64,000 nt of DNA from Orientallactaga sibirica (GCA_036365145.1 JAEOAD010000052.1:12585501-12649500); one strand, 5' to 3'; positions 41,738 to 51,781 are shown, counted from the first letter of the stretch. Program-made: numbers and translations. Notes: generated from the letters alone by a model not told the origin.

Positions 41738-42185
41738 TGCTTTTTTTGAGGTAGGGTCTTGTTCTAGCCCAGGCTGACCTGGAATTCACTATGTAGTCTC
41801 AGGCTGGCCTCGAACTCACAGGGATCCCCCTACCTCTGCCTCTGGAGGGCTGGGATGAAAGGCATGCACCACCACACCTGGCTTTGTTTCCTTTTTCTGA
41901 GGTAGGGTCTTGCTCTAGCCCAGGCTGACCTGGAACTCACTCTATATTCTTAGGGTGGCCTCGAACTCACGGTGATCCTCCTACCTCTGCCTCCCTCTGG
42001 AGGGCTGGGATGAAAGGCGTGCACCATGCACCATCACACCCGGCTTTGTTTGCTTTTTCTGAGGTAGGGTCTCGCTCTAGCTCAGGCTGACCTGGAACTC
42101 ACTCTATATTCTTAGGGTGGCCTCGAACTCACGGTGATCCTCCCACCTCTGCTTCCTCTGGAGGGCTGGGTTAGAGGCGTGTGGC
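41738..42185 (-). mobile_element. Three tandem B1 units
   Basis: Units start at about 41738, 41895 and 42050 and share the unusual TCTGGAGGGCTGGG block. Units 2 and 3 also share CTCTATATTCTTAGGG and a GGCTTTGTTTGC-type spacer, pointing to local tandem duplication of about 155 bp. Confidence 0.88.
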
Positions 42186-42354
42186 ACTGGTGAATGTTTT
42201 GTCAGTGAGGAGGTTGATGAGCCCATCGTTCAGAAAGTGACGGCAGGAGGATTGCGAGGTCAAGGCCAGCTTAGGCTATATACCATGATGTTTATGTAAA
42301 AAAAGCAAAAAGCTCTAGTATTTGTTTATTTGAAAGGGCATATCGTATGAGACC

Positions 42355-42795
42355 CAAGGCGCATGCATGTATCTGTCTTTGTATACAGATGGCTAGCTGC
42401 TCCAGCACCATTCATTGACATGTTTGTCCTTCCTCCGTTAGAGTGCCTTGTTGTCTTGGTTGAAGATCCGTTGCCCATACGTGGGGTAGTCCATTATGTC
42501 TCTCGGTTCTGTTCCATTCATCTATCAGTCTTGTCCCTGATACCACACTGTGCGGATTATTATAGGTTTATTTTAAGCTTTCAAATCATGCAGTGAGGGG
42601 CCTCCAAATATTCTTTTAGTTTATTGGATTCCTGTTGCCTTTCTATATAAATTTTGGAATCAGCTTATTAATTTCTACTTCATAAAGCCTACTAGATTTT
42701 TATTTTATTGGATCTATAGATCAATGTAGGGAGAACTGACATGTTAACCATAACAAACCCTCTAATCCTTAACTCAATTTTAAAGTGTCACTTGA
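42355..42795 (-). mobile_element. Old L1 ORF2/3' relic, antisense
   Basis: AGCACCATTCATTGA, TCGGTTCTGTTCCATTCATC, TGAGGGGCCTCCAAAT and CTATAGATCAATGTAGGGAG are degraded forms of the reversed L1 ORF2 C-terminal region. Confidence 0.72.
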
Positions 42796-42897
42796 AATAA
42801 CACCAAAATTGACATGATTAGATCTGTCAAAGTGTGTGCAGGAGTTGCATTCTATAAACTACAGCACAGTAGAGAGACATCAAGAAAGGTTTAGCTG

Positions 42898-43041
42898 AGC
42901 CAGGTGTGGTGGCAGAGGATCGTCTTGAGTTCGAGGTCACTGTGAGATGACATAGTGAATTCCAGGTCAGCCTGGGCTACAGCAAGACCCTACCTTGAAA
43001 AACAAAAGAAAAGAGAGAGAAAGACAGAGAGAGAAAGACAG

Positions 43042-43075
<34 letters not shown>
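42898..43075 (+). mobile_element. B1 SINE with deletion and (GA)n tail
   Basis: Lacks CACGCCTTTAATCCCAGCAC. The tail grows into about 60 bases of GA-rich repeat. Confidence 0.85.
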
Positions 43076-43076
<1 letters not shown>

Positions 43077-43720
43077 ACTGATATGCAAGAAGTGATGTGC
43101 AAGCCATTTTAACAGAGATAATAATTTAAGCTGAAATAAGGTTAATGAAGCATACACTTATGAACTAGGTTTGTGAAATCAAACAGGTGAAAGAGGAATC
43201 TGGAGCGTTAGGAAGGGAAGAGGCTGCAACGACTGAGAACCAGCATCTTGGAGGGGGCTCCCAGGAAGGGACTGGTGCATTTGACCTCCGCATCTGTGAG
43301 CAGGGAGCCGGCTGGCTGGTGAGGATGTGCTCGAGGCTTTTCAGCTGCAGCCGAAATGTGCACGCTGAGCCCCCATGGAGGGTAAATCGGGATTAAGGTG
43401 GGGGTCCCAGGAGCAGGAAGGGGCAGCCACCCATGCAGGAGCCCGCCCGCTCCTCCCGCTCTGAGGACTTGAATTTCCCCTGGATTTCCAGCGACAGTGA
43501 CAGCATCAGCATCACCCAGTGTGGGAGACTGGGCTTAATAACTGGAATCTGCAGAGAACCACAGAGACTAGGCACAAGGGTGTGTCATAGCACAAGGCAT
43601 GTGATTCACGGCTGGCGAAACACTCCCATCAGTACTAAGTCAAAGCAAATCTCACATGCAATCCCCAAATAGAAGCAACACAAGGCAGGAAAGATCCCTG
43701 CAGAAAGCAAAGGGGACCAA
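43076..43720. other. Unassigned sequence
   Basis: About 645 bases without a recognised repeat. A plus frame at 43187-43396 and opposing frames at 43393-43672 have no domain signal. Confidence 0.45.
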
Positions 43721-43721
43721 A

Positions 43722-43723
43722 AA

Positions 43724-43762
<39 letters not shown>

Positions 43763-43935
43763 ATTAATTAATTTTAGCGGGCGTGGTGGCACACACCTTT
43801 AATCCCAGCATTCAGGAGGCAGAGGTAGGAGGATCGCCGTGAGTTCAAGGCCACCCTGAGACTACATAGTGAATTCCAGGTCAGCCTGGGCTACAGTGAG
43901 ACCCTACTTCAAAAAACCAAAACAACAACAACAAC
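43722..43935 (+). mobile_element. B1 SINE next to (AAAT)n
   Basis: About 11 AAAT units (43722-43765) precede a complete B1 (43775-43935) with a CAACAACAACAAC tail. The AAAT run may be the relic of an earlier SINE tail. Confidence 0.88.
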
Positions 43936-43984
43936 AAAACAAAGGGGATAACCCAGCAAATATAGGACTGTTTATGGATCACCA

Positions 43985-44337
43985 AAACTTTTTAAAATTA
44001 ATGTTGATTATTATTATTATTAACAAGATGTTTTGTGTGGATACATCATGTGTTGGTACCTCTTTTCCCTGTCTCTGCCCCCATTCCATTGGGGACACTC
44101 CTCAGTGGGGTTGCAGGTCTTCCCCATGGGGTTGTAGGTTATGCATTGCTGGAGAAGCGATCAGGGTTTTTGGGGGGAGGGAATGCCTCTGGGCAAGATG
44201 TCTCAACCTGTGGCTCTTACAATCATTCCGCTCTGTCTTTCGCAAAATTTCCTGAACCGTAGTGGGTGAGTTTTAAGTCTACTTCAGTGATGAGCTCTTA
44301 GGAGCCTCTGGATCTCTGCTTTGGTAGGGATCACCAA
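43985..44337 (-). mobile_element. Second type of LINE 3' end
   Basis: Homologous to 23525-23800 and better preserved; (ATT)n at the left edge fits a reversed A-rich tail. Confidence 0.62.
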
Positions 44338-44341
44338 AACT

Positions 44342-44563
44342 TAAAAAAAAAAAAAAAAAAAAGGTGGGGGTGGCCTAGAGAGATGGCTTAGCAGTTAAGG
44401 TGCTTGTCTGAGAAGCCTAAGGACTCAAGTTTGATTCTCCAGGTCCCATGTAAGCCAGATGCACATGGTATCTTATGTGTCTGAAGTTTGTTTGCAGAGG
44501 CTAGAGGCCCTGGCATGCCCATTCTGTCTGTCTGTCTCTCTTCCTCTAATAAATAAATCGAAC
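44342..44563 (+). mobile_element. B2 SINE preceded by A20 run
   Basis: The poly-A (44342-44362) precedes the head at 44370; body complete; tail AATAAATAAATCG. Confidence 0.88.
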
Positions 44564-44609
44564 TGGGCTATAGTAGTTGTAGACATAGCTTTGGCAGCCA
44601 TTTTCTTTT

Positions 44610-44818
44610 TTCTTTTTAAAATACTTTTATTTATTTGCAAGCAGAGAGAATCAGAAAGAGAAAGCACATTTGACATGCCAGGACTTCTAGCCACCAAACG
44701 AACTCCAGAGGTATGCACCACTTTGTGCATGTGGCTTTATGTGGGTACTGGGGAATCCAACCTGGGTCATTAGGCTTTGTAGGCAAGCACCTTAACCAGT
44801 AAGCCATCTCTCCAGCCC
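44610..44818 (-). mobile_element. B2 SINE
   Basis: TTTGCAAGCAG sub-group; complete. Confidence 0.9.
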
Positions 44819-44854
44819 TTGCAGACACTTTCTTCGCAAATTCTTATAGTATTC

Positions 44855-45197
44855 CTTTTTTAAAAAAATATTTGATTTGCATGTGTGTGTGTAGGTGTGT
44901 CAGAGTGTTTTGCTCCTGCAAATGCATGCCAGACACTTGTGTCACTTATTTTTTTTTTTGGGTTTTCGAGGTAGGGTCTCACTCTGGCTCAGGCTGACCT
45001 ATGTGGTCTCAGGGTGGCTGGGGAATCCTCCTACCTCTGCCTCCCGAGTGCTAGGATTAAAGGCGTGCGCCACCATGCCCGGCTTCTTGTGTCACTTTTT
45101 GTGTCTGGCTTTATGTGGATGGCTGGGGAATCAAACCCAGGCTGGCAGGCTTTGTAAGAGGGCTCCTCTAACCATAGAGCCGTCTCCCCAGCCCACC
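44855..45197 (-). mobile_element. Old B2-type SINE split by B1
   Basis: GCTCCTGCAAATGCATGCC at left and GTGGATGGCTGGGGAATC at right define a B2 sub-group also seen at 12822. Confidence 0.78.
44948..45085 (-). mobile_element. B1 SINE with 12-bp TSD
   Basis: CTTGTGTCACTT at 44936-44947 and 45086-45097. The B1 lacks GGAATTCACT. Confidence 0.93.
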
Positions 45198-45202
45198 CCA
45201 TT

Positions 45203-45291
45203 TTTGAGTCAGGGTCTCACTCTAGCCCAGGCTGGCCTCAAACTCACTATCAAGTGCTGGGATTAGAGGTGTGCACCATCACGACTGGCTA
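45203..45291 (-). mobile_element. B1 SINE with internal deletion
   Basis: CTCACTAT joins directly to CAAGTGCTGGG. Confidence 0.82.
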
Positions 45292-45390
45292 CAATAGTAC
45301 TTCATTTTAATGGCTCAGAAAAAAAAAAAACATCATTTATTCTAGATTTTTGAGAAATAAAGGGAAATGTCTTCCTTAAAGAATGACAAC

Positions 45391-45540
45391 AGGCGGGTGT
45401 GGTGGCGCACGCCTTTAATCCCAGCACTGAGGAGGCTGGGGAGGTAGGATCTCTGTGAGTTTGAAGCTAGCCTGTGCTGCAGAGTGAGTTTTAGGTAGTC
45501 TGGGGCTAGAGTGAGATCTCACCTTGGAAAAAAGCCATAA

Positions 45541-45584
<44 letters not shown>

Positions 45585-45585
45585 T
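45391..45585 (+). mobile_element. B1 SINE with (AAT)n tail
   Basis: Complete; about 15 AAT units at 45541-45585. Confidence 0.9.
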
Positions 45586-45599
45586 AATAAAATGCAACC

Positions 45600-45730
45600 T
45601 TTGATCCCAGCACTTGGGAGGCAGAGGTAAGAGGATTGCTGTGAGTTTGAGGGTAGCTTGGGACTACAGAGTGAGTTCAAGGTTAGCTTCAGCTACAGTA
45701 GGACCCTACCTCATAAAAACAAAACAAGCA
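45600..45730 (+). mobile_element. B1 SINE, 5' truncated
   Basis: Starts at GATCCCAGCACTTGGG. Confidence 0.88.
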
Positions 45731-45740
45731 AAGAAGCATG

Positions 45741-45923
45741 ATGGAGAGATGGCTCAGAGGTGAAGGGTGCTTATTTGCAAAACCGGATGGCCTGGATTCA
45801 GTTTCCCAGGACCCACATAAAGCCAGAGGCACAAAGTGGCACATGTGTCTGAAGTTTGTTTGCAGGAGGCCCTGATGCACCCATTCTCTCTCTCTCTCAA
45901 ATAAATAAATAAATAAAAATATT
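45741..45923 (+). mobile_element. B2 SINE
   Basis: Slight deletion after TTTGCAGGAGGCC; tail (AAAT)n. Confidence 0.88.
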
Positions 45924-47194
45924 TTAAAATTACTGTAATAAATACAGAAATAATATAGTTAGAACAATTTTGCAAACATTCTAATACAAATCATTAAGAT
46001 AAGATGTTACATCTAGGATGGGCAGGAGTGGTAAGGAACAGAATTATCAACATGGTCTCAAAGTTCCTCCTGAAGAAGAGGAGAAAGCTAGCTTCTTTTA
46101 GGCAGTTTCAGTAAAAAATTGAGACAAAGAGAGAACCAGGAGATGCCACCCCACATGCCACCCACCCTGACCTAAGAAAGGAATTCTTGGTAGAAATGGA
46201 ACTCATGTCCGATCAAGGCTGACTTACAGTGTCCCCCGCTGTCCACAGTCTAACCCTACTGAAACAAATGGCCCTGGATGGGCTGGCTCAGGTGGATTGC
46301 CCAGGTGGGCAGGCTCTAGGATCCACCCTCCAAGTCTACAAACAAATCGGGTCTTCCCCTGCCAGTGAAGGCTGGGGTTCTCTTCCTGTCGCTAGGTCAG
46401 CCCTGCTCCACTCAGCTCCAATCTGCTTTTCTGACTCAGCTCTGCCGGCCTCTCTTCTCTGGACCACAGGGACTCATGTGAGTCTAGCTTCCCCCTCACC
46501 CAGTCTGGGTCTAAGGGCACTTTTCTGCTTGTCTCTGCCTTATAGTTTGGGGCAACTCCTCACTTTCATTACATGCCTGATTCCCCTAGTCTCCTAGTTT
46601 ACCATGTGTGTATTTCCCTTACCTCCCCAGATCTACACGTGGGTGTTTTCACGGACTCTAGGTCAGCTCCCTGTGTCATTCCTTAAACTCAGGGTAACCA
46701 TGAGTATAACTTTCTTCATTGCTCATTTCTCCTCTGGATTTATTGGTCTCTGTTTTGATATTTTCCCTCTTATTTTTCCATGAACCTCACCATTTGCCCT
46801 CTAAACTTCCCTTCACAGGACAGCACATGGGAGATGCTATGTGTATTCCTTTTGTGTCTCCCTACACATACACCCAAGTTCTATCTTGCACATGCTTGTG
46901 GCCCTACTTCAGCCTTTCCTTGAAAGCTCAGTTTAACTCCCCTCCGTGTGCTAGTGGCTCTACTCAGTTTTTTCCCCCAAACCTCAATTTCTCTTAGATA
47001 AACTATGCAGTTCCACATCAGAGTACTTCCTACTTCCCCATGTTTATGACTCTGCTCGAACTTTCCTTCCTAAATCTCCCTTAAATAAACTCTACAATTT
47101 ATGATTTCTCCCTAACTAAACTTAATAATTCATAATTTATCTTTCTTGAGTCCATCTTTATCACTTCTTTGTTAAAGGTTAGGACAGAGTTGGG
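45924..47194. other. Unassigned block, 1.3 kb
   Basis: No recent SINE. Pyrimidine-rich plus strand with a 122-codon frame at 46229-46597 and a 92-codon frame at 46719-46997; neither shows a domain. The AATAAACT repeats near 47090-47130 could mark an old LTR or LINE end. Confidence 0.4.
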
Positions 47195-47360
47195 AGTTGT
47201 GGTGCATGCCTTTAATCCCAGCACTCAGGAGGTGGAGCTAGGAGGATCACTGTGAGTTCGAGGCCACCCTGAGAATACAGAGTGAATTCCAGGTCAGCCT
47301 GGGCTACAGTGAGACCCTACCTCAACCCCCCCCCCAAAAAAAAAAAGAAAAAAGAAAAAA
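47195..47360 (+). mobile_element. B1 SINE
   Basis: Complete; tail interrupted by a run of nine or so C's. Confidence 0.9.
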
Positions 47361-47754
47361 GGTAGGCCAGAACCCAAACTTGGGGGTTATAAATTTGGGG
47401 GACCCCTCCTGAACCCCCCAAATCCTGCATCACCCCTCACAAATTACTAACTGAAAAAGGAAAAGCAACAGCAATTAGACACAGAAGGGACATCTTACTC
47501 ACGCGATCAGAATTAACATCACCAGTGCGGAACATCCCATGCAGCTTGGTATGGTCTAGGGCTACGTCAATTACCAGTGTTCCCCTCCACGCCACACAAT
47601 GCAAATCCACCCACAAGGCAAGGCCAGGAAAACTCTGATCGTAGGCTGCTCTGATTCTCCTGCGCTCCCTTATTTTGCCAGAGCTTCAGTACTACAAAAG
47701 ACAGGAAAGGGCAGAGCAGTTGTTGCAGAGGGGAGGCACAACAGACAATATACA
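47361..47754. other. Unassigned sequence
   Basis: About 390 bases with no recognised repeat or gene. Confidence 0.4.
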
Positions 47755-47850
47755 AGCCTGGATTGGATCCTGTGGCTGAAAGGAAATTGTCAATGGGACA
47801 ACTGAAATTGGGAAATAGACTGCCTGTTAGACCGAAATATTATATAAATT

Positions 47851-47893
<43 letters not shown>

Positions 47894-48165
47894 TGTGTGT
47901 GTTTGGGGGGCACCAGGGCACCTTGCTACTGCAAATGAACACTCAATGCTTGTGCCATTTTTTTATGTCTGGCATACTTCAGTAAGGGGAATTAACCCCG
48001 GGCCAGTGGGCTTTCCAAGCAAGTACCTGCAGCCACAGAGACATCTTCTCAGCTTCATAAATGTTGATTTCCTAATTATTCTTAGGAAAGATTGTATGCT
48101 TACTCTTATGAAGTATGTGTTTAATACCATATTCTCAAATGGGTCAAAGAAAAAAATGATGATTC
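47755..48165 (+). mobile_element. Old L1M-type 3' UTR, split by B2
   Basis: CTGGATTGGATCCTG, TCAATGGGACAACTG, then after the SINE TTGATTTCCTAATTATTC, AGTATGTGTTTAATACC and ATTCTCAAATGGGTCA occur in the order of mammalian L1M 3' UTRs. It predates the B2 at 47848. Confidence 0.7.
47848..48055 (-). mobile_element. B2 SINE with (TTTA)n tail
   Basis: About 11 TTTA units; a diverged sub-group with GGGCCAGTGGGCTTTCC. Confidence 0.82.
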
Positions 48166-48517
48166 TAATCTGAATGATTTTTATTAGAATGTTTGCAAAC
48201 ATCCTGGGGAGCTAAGCTTGTGAAAGTGCAGGAATCCAGGGCGTCTGGTGGGGGAGGCCTGAAGGGAGGCCATGAAAGGGCTTTGAGCTGCCCTGAGGGT
48301 TTCTGCCCACAGCTAAAGAAGCACCCTCCCACCCCCACATCAACACTGCCTTGGGCGATAAGACCTTAAGATAGAGGACAGAGTGACATCACTGTGTGGA
48401 TCCAGGATTTGTGATAAGTTACACGCTTGGAAAGGGGTTCCTCAGAGGAAAGTTCAAGGTGGCAGGAAGCCCAGAAGCTTAGCTACCCTGCTTTCATGAG
48501 CTTAGCTCTGCATTAAG
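48166..48517. other. Unassigned sequence
   Basis: About 350 bases with no recognised repeat. Confidence 0.45.
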
Positions 48518-49022
48518 AATGTTTATTAGGGCCTGGAGAGATGACTTAGTGGTTAAGTGCTTGCCTGTGAAGCCTAAGGACCCCAGTTGAAGGCTCAATT
48601 CCCCAGGACTCATGTAAACCAGATGCACAAGGTGGTGCATGCATCTGGTGTTCATTTGCAGTGGCTGGAGGCCCTGGCACACCCCTTTTCTATCTATCTG
48701 CCTCTTTCTCTGTCTGTTGCTCTCAAATCAATAAATAAACAACAACAAAAGAAATTTAAAAAAGAATGTTTAATAGGGGCTGGAGAGATGGCTTAGTGGT
48801 TAAGTGCTTGCCTGTGAAGCCTAAGGACCCCAGTTCAAGGCTCAATTCCCCAGGACTCATGTAAACCAGATGCACAAGGTGGTGCATGCATCTGGTGTTC
48901 ATTTGCAGTGGCTGGAGGCCCTGGCACACCCCTTTTCTATCTATCTGCCTCTTTCTCTGTCTGTTGCTCTCAAATCAATAAATAAACAACAACAAAAGAA
49001 ATTTAAAAAGAATGTTTAATAG
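48518..49022 (+). mobile_element. Tandem duplication of a B2 SINE
   Basis: Two B2 copies (head at 48530 and 48778) are almost identical to the last base, including the unusual CTATCTATCTGCC and CAACAACAAAAGAAATTTAAA tail and the AAGAATGTTTA joint. Period about 248 bp. The shared tail and joint show segmental duplication, not two insertions. Confidence 0.92.
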
Positions 49023-49265
49023 GGGCTGGAGAGATGGCTTAGTGGTTAAGGTGCCTGCCTCCTAAGCCTAAGAATGCTGGTTCCGATCTCCAGGTCCCAC
49101 GTTTAGCCAGATGCAGAGATGCAAGGGTGCAATGCCGCACTTGACCACTAGGGGGCGCACACATCTGGATTTCGTTCGCAGCAGCTGAGAGACTGCTGGC
49201 ATGTCCATCTCTGTCTCCCTCTCCCTCTCTGTCTCTCTCCAAAAATAAAAGTAAAAATAAAAAAA
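49023..49265 (+). mobile_element. B2 SINE, CTCF-core subfamily (copy C)
   Basis: Immediately downstream of the duplicated pair, after a third AAGAATGTTTAATAGG joint. Best preserved of the four subfamily copies. Confidence 0.92.
49145..49158 (+). promoter_or_regulatory. CTCF-like core in SINE copy C
   Basis: CCACTAGGGGGCGC differs from CCACCAGGGGGCGC only at the C/T-degenerate fifth base; flanks TTGA and ACAC. Strongest core in the window. Confidence 0.65.
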
Positions 49266-49423
49266 TAAAGCACATATTTGCAGTAGCTTTCTCCCCACTT
49301 GCAAACCACTCTGTCTTCCTCTCCCTCTCTCTCTCTGTGTCTCTCTCCAAAAATTAAAATTAAAATTAAAATTAAAAATTAAAATACATATTTGCAGTAG
49401 CTTTCTCCCCACTTGCAAACCAC
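49209..49423 (+). repeat. Partial tandem duplication, about 114 bp
   Basis: A 38-bp flank (starts ACATATTTGCAG, ends GCAAACCAC) recurs at 49272-49309 and 49386-49423, each time preceded by a copy of the SINE's CT-rich tail. The tail in the second copy has become (AAAATT)n. Confidence 0.85.
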
Positions 49424-49519
49424 GTGGCAAAGTCATACTTTTCCCCCACCAAGTACACTCCTAATTCAACAGAAAACGATGTAGCTACATCCATATCTAA
49501 AGAGTGAAAACTGAGGTAC

Positions 49520-49730
49520 CCTTCTTTTTCTTTTTCCTTTCTTTCTTTCTTTGTTTTTTCTTTTTCTTTTTCTTTTTTTGGTTTCTCGGCTTTTCAAGGT
49601 AAGGTATTGCTCTAGTTCAGGCTGACCAGGAATTCACTGTGTAGTCTCAGGATGGCCTTGAACTCACAGCGATCCTTCTACCTCTGCCTCCCGAGTGCTG
49701 GGATTAAAGGCGTGCACCACCCTGGCCGGC
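49520..49730 (-). mobile_element. B1 SINE with (TTTTTC)n
   Basis: Complete B1 body at about 49587-49730 with an expanded tail complement upstream. Confidence 0.9.
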
Positions 49731-50282
49731 TCGTAACCTTTCTTTTAATTAAAAAAGAAGAAATGAATCCATGACCTCCCTCCTGCCCAATTAGTAATAA
49801 AATTGAGTTTAGGGATTGGGGTACAAGGCTAGTCTAAAGCCAACAGACTACCATCTTTCATTTTTCAGTCCCTACCATGAGTGGGGCTGGTGGGCACCTG
49901 GGCCCTTCCTGAACATGTGTAAGTAAGGTTGTTCCTTAACATCTGTCTTATACTAGCATCTAATTACAGCATGTGTTCCTCTCTCTTACTTCCTACCCAG
50001 GCAATATCTAGCCTTTTTTTTTTTTTTTTTTTTTTTGCCAGCAGCACTATTCCCAAAATACACTTTCATAGGCTCTGCTCTGCTGTGCCTGCTGCTCAGG
50101 CTGCATCTCACTCGTCCATACTTTCTCTGTTCCTATTCTGGGAGCGAGCAGCAAGTGTGCTGACTCAGCACCGAGTCCCCTTTGGTCACCAGGGTTTCAG
50201 AGTTTGCTTCTTCTTGGCTCCTTGAGTAGGAGAGGCAGGGTTGTTTGTACCTAGCATTGCCAACTTCTAGTTTACTTTCTTT
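49731..50282. other. Unassigned sequence
   Basis: About 550 bases; one T22 run at about 50015; no recognised repeat. Confidence 0.45.
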
Positions 50283-50306
50283 AAAAATCTTTTATTTATT
50301 TATTTG

Positions 50307-50562
50307 GTTTAAAAAAATTTTTTTTTGGAGAGAGACAGAGAGAGAGATAGAGAAGGAGAGGAAGACAGACAGAGATGGGCGCGCCAGCAGTGTCTCAGCT
50401 GCTGTGAACGAAATCCAGATGTGTGCACCCCCTTGCGGTCAAGTGCGGCATTGTGCCCTTGTGTCACTTTGCATCTGGCTAAATGTGGGACCTGGAGATT
50501 GGAACTGGCATTCTTGGGCTTAGGAGGCAGGCGCCTTAACTGCTAAGCCATCTCTCCAGCCC
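50307..50562 (-). mobile_element. B2 SINE, CTCF-core subfamily (copy D), nested
   Basis: Inserted in the A-rich tail of the outer B2; TATTTATTTATTT borders both sides. Confidence 0.9.
50425..50438 (-). promoter_or_regulatory. CTCF-like core in SINE copy D
   Basis: Minus strand CCGCAAGGGGGTGC; three differences from CCACCAGGGGGCGC, one of them a CpG-type change. Confidence 0.4.
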
Positions 50563-50609
50563 TATTTATTTATTTGTAAGCAGAAAGATTGATATGTGTG
50601 TGTGTGTGA

Positions 50610-50643
<34 letters not shown>

Positions 50644-50801
50644 GGGAAAGTATGGGTCTGCTGAAGGCTCTAGTCATTGCAAATGAACTCCAGATGCATG
50701 AGCCACTTGTGTATCTGGCTCATGAGGGTTCTGGGGACTCAAATCCTGGTTGTTAGGCTTTACAGGCAAGTGCCTTAACCGCTGAGCCATCTCTCCAGCC
50801 C

Positions 50802-51109
50802 CAACTTCTCGTTTCCATGTGTGCATCTGGCTTCCCCCGCTTTCCAGTGAATGGGAGGGAGTTCCCGGACGCTCCTCTGTGGCCATACTAGCAGGTGTCT
50901 GTTCACACATGCACTCCCTTCTGTAGAGCTTCCTGCTGCTCATGGCTGGCTCCAGAGGTGCCGCTCCTTGCCTCTTCCCCACTCCTGCCTCTCAGTCCTC
51001 CAGGTGTTCGGGTGTTGGCTGTTTCCTAGTTTCACTGAAGGCAGATGTTCTCCATTTTCCATTCTTTGGGAAGAGAGACTCTCAGAACTGCTTCTGTACT
51101 ATTCCGCAT
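50802..51109. other. Unassigned sequence
   Basis: About 310 bases upstream of the minisatellite; nothing recognised. Confidence 0.45.
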
Positions 51110-51379
51110 GGTGTGGAGACGGACAGCGGTGTGGAGATGGACAGTGGTGTGGAGGTGGACAGTGGTGTGGAGGTGGACAGTGGTGTGGAGATGGACATTG
51201 GTGTGGAGATGGACAGTGGTGTGGAGGTGGACAGTGGTGTGGAGACGGACAGTGGTGTGGAGATGGACATCGGTGTGGAGATGGACATTGGTGTGGAGAT
51301 GGACAGTGGTGTGGAGGTGGACAGCGGTGTGGAGATGGACAGCGGTGTGGATGTGGACAGCGGTGTGGAGATGGACAGC
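51110..51379. repeat. 18-bp minisatellite, 15 copies
   Basis: Unit GGTGTGGAGATGGACAGT, exactly 15 head-to-tail copies with point variants (A/G at 10, G/T at 17, T/C at 18) and no length change. As 18 is a multiple of three, several frames stay open on both strands. Confidence 0.97.
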
Positions 51380-51512
51380 GGCTGCACTTCCTAAGCTGCT
51401 CCAGTGGCCCATGTCTTGTGCCAAGCATGGGGGGCATGTGCTGCCAGCCCCCAGTCCTTTTCTGCAAAGCTGGGTTCCTGCTTCCTGCACCATGTCTGCT
51501 TCCTCAGGCAGG

Positions 51513-51781
51513 ACTATTTATTTTATTTTATTTTATTTTATTTTATTTTATTTTATTTTATTTTATTTTATTTTATTTTATTTTATTTTATTTTATTTAC
51601 TTATTGGAGACAGAGAGAGGGAAAGAGAGAGAATGGGAGCACCAGGGCCTCTAGCCACTGCAAACGAACTCCAGAGGCATTGCCACTATGTGCATCTTGC
51701 TTACATGGGACTTGGAGAATTGAACCGGGGTCCTTAGGCTTCGCAAGCAAGCGCCTTAACTGCTAAGCCATCTCTCCAGCC
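51513..51781 (-). mobile_element. B2 SINE with long (TTTTA)n
   Basis: About 17 TTTTA units (51513-51599), one of the longest pentanucleotide tails here, then a complete body. Confidence 0.93.

Larger units (their letters stand above)
50284..50801 (-). mobile_element. Outer B2 SINE split by another B2
   Basis: The tail piece 50284-50306 and the body from 50564 to 50801 join once the inner copy is removed. TG and GA runs (about 50597-50645) lie inside. Confidence 0.82.

Noticed and set aside
42235..42290. B1 fragment (GGAGGATTGCGAGGTCAAGG)
   Set aside because: Too short and diverged to list as a separate element.
46229..46997. Plus-strand frames of 122 and 92 codons
   Set aside because: No conserved motif, no flanking splice or start context; low-complexity Leu/Ser/Pro composition of a pyrimidine-rich stretch.
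50851..51737. Open frames of 267, 230 and 150 codons on plus and 101-153 codons on minus
   Set aside because: An 18-bp repeat without stops keeps many frames open at once. The flanks include SINE and (TTTTA)n sequence, so this is not a gene.
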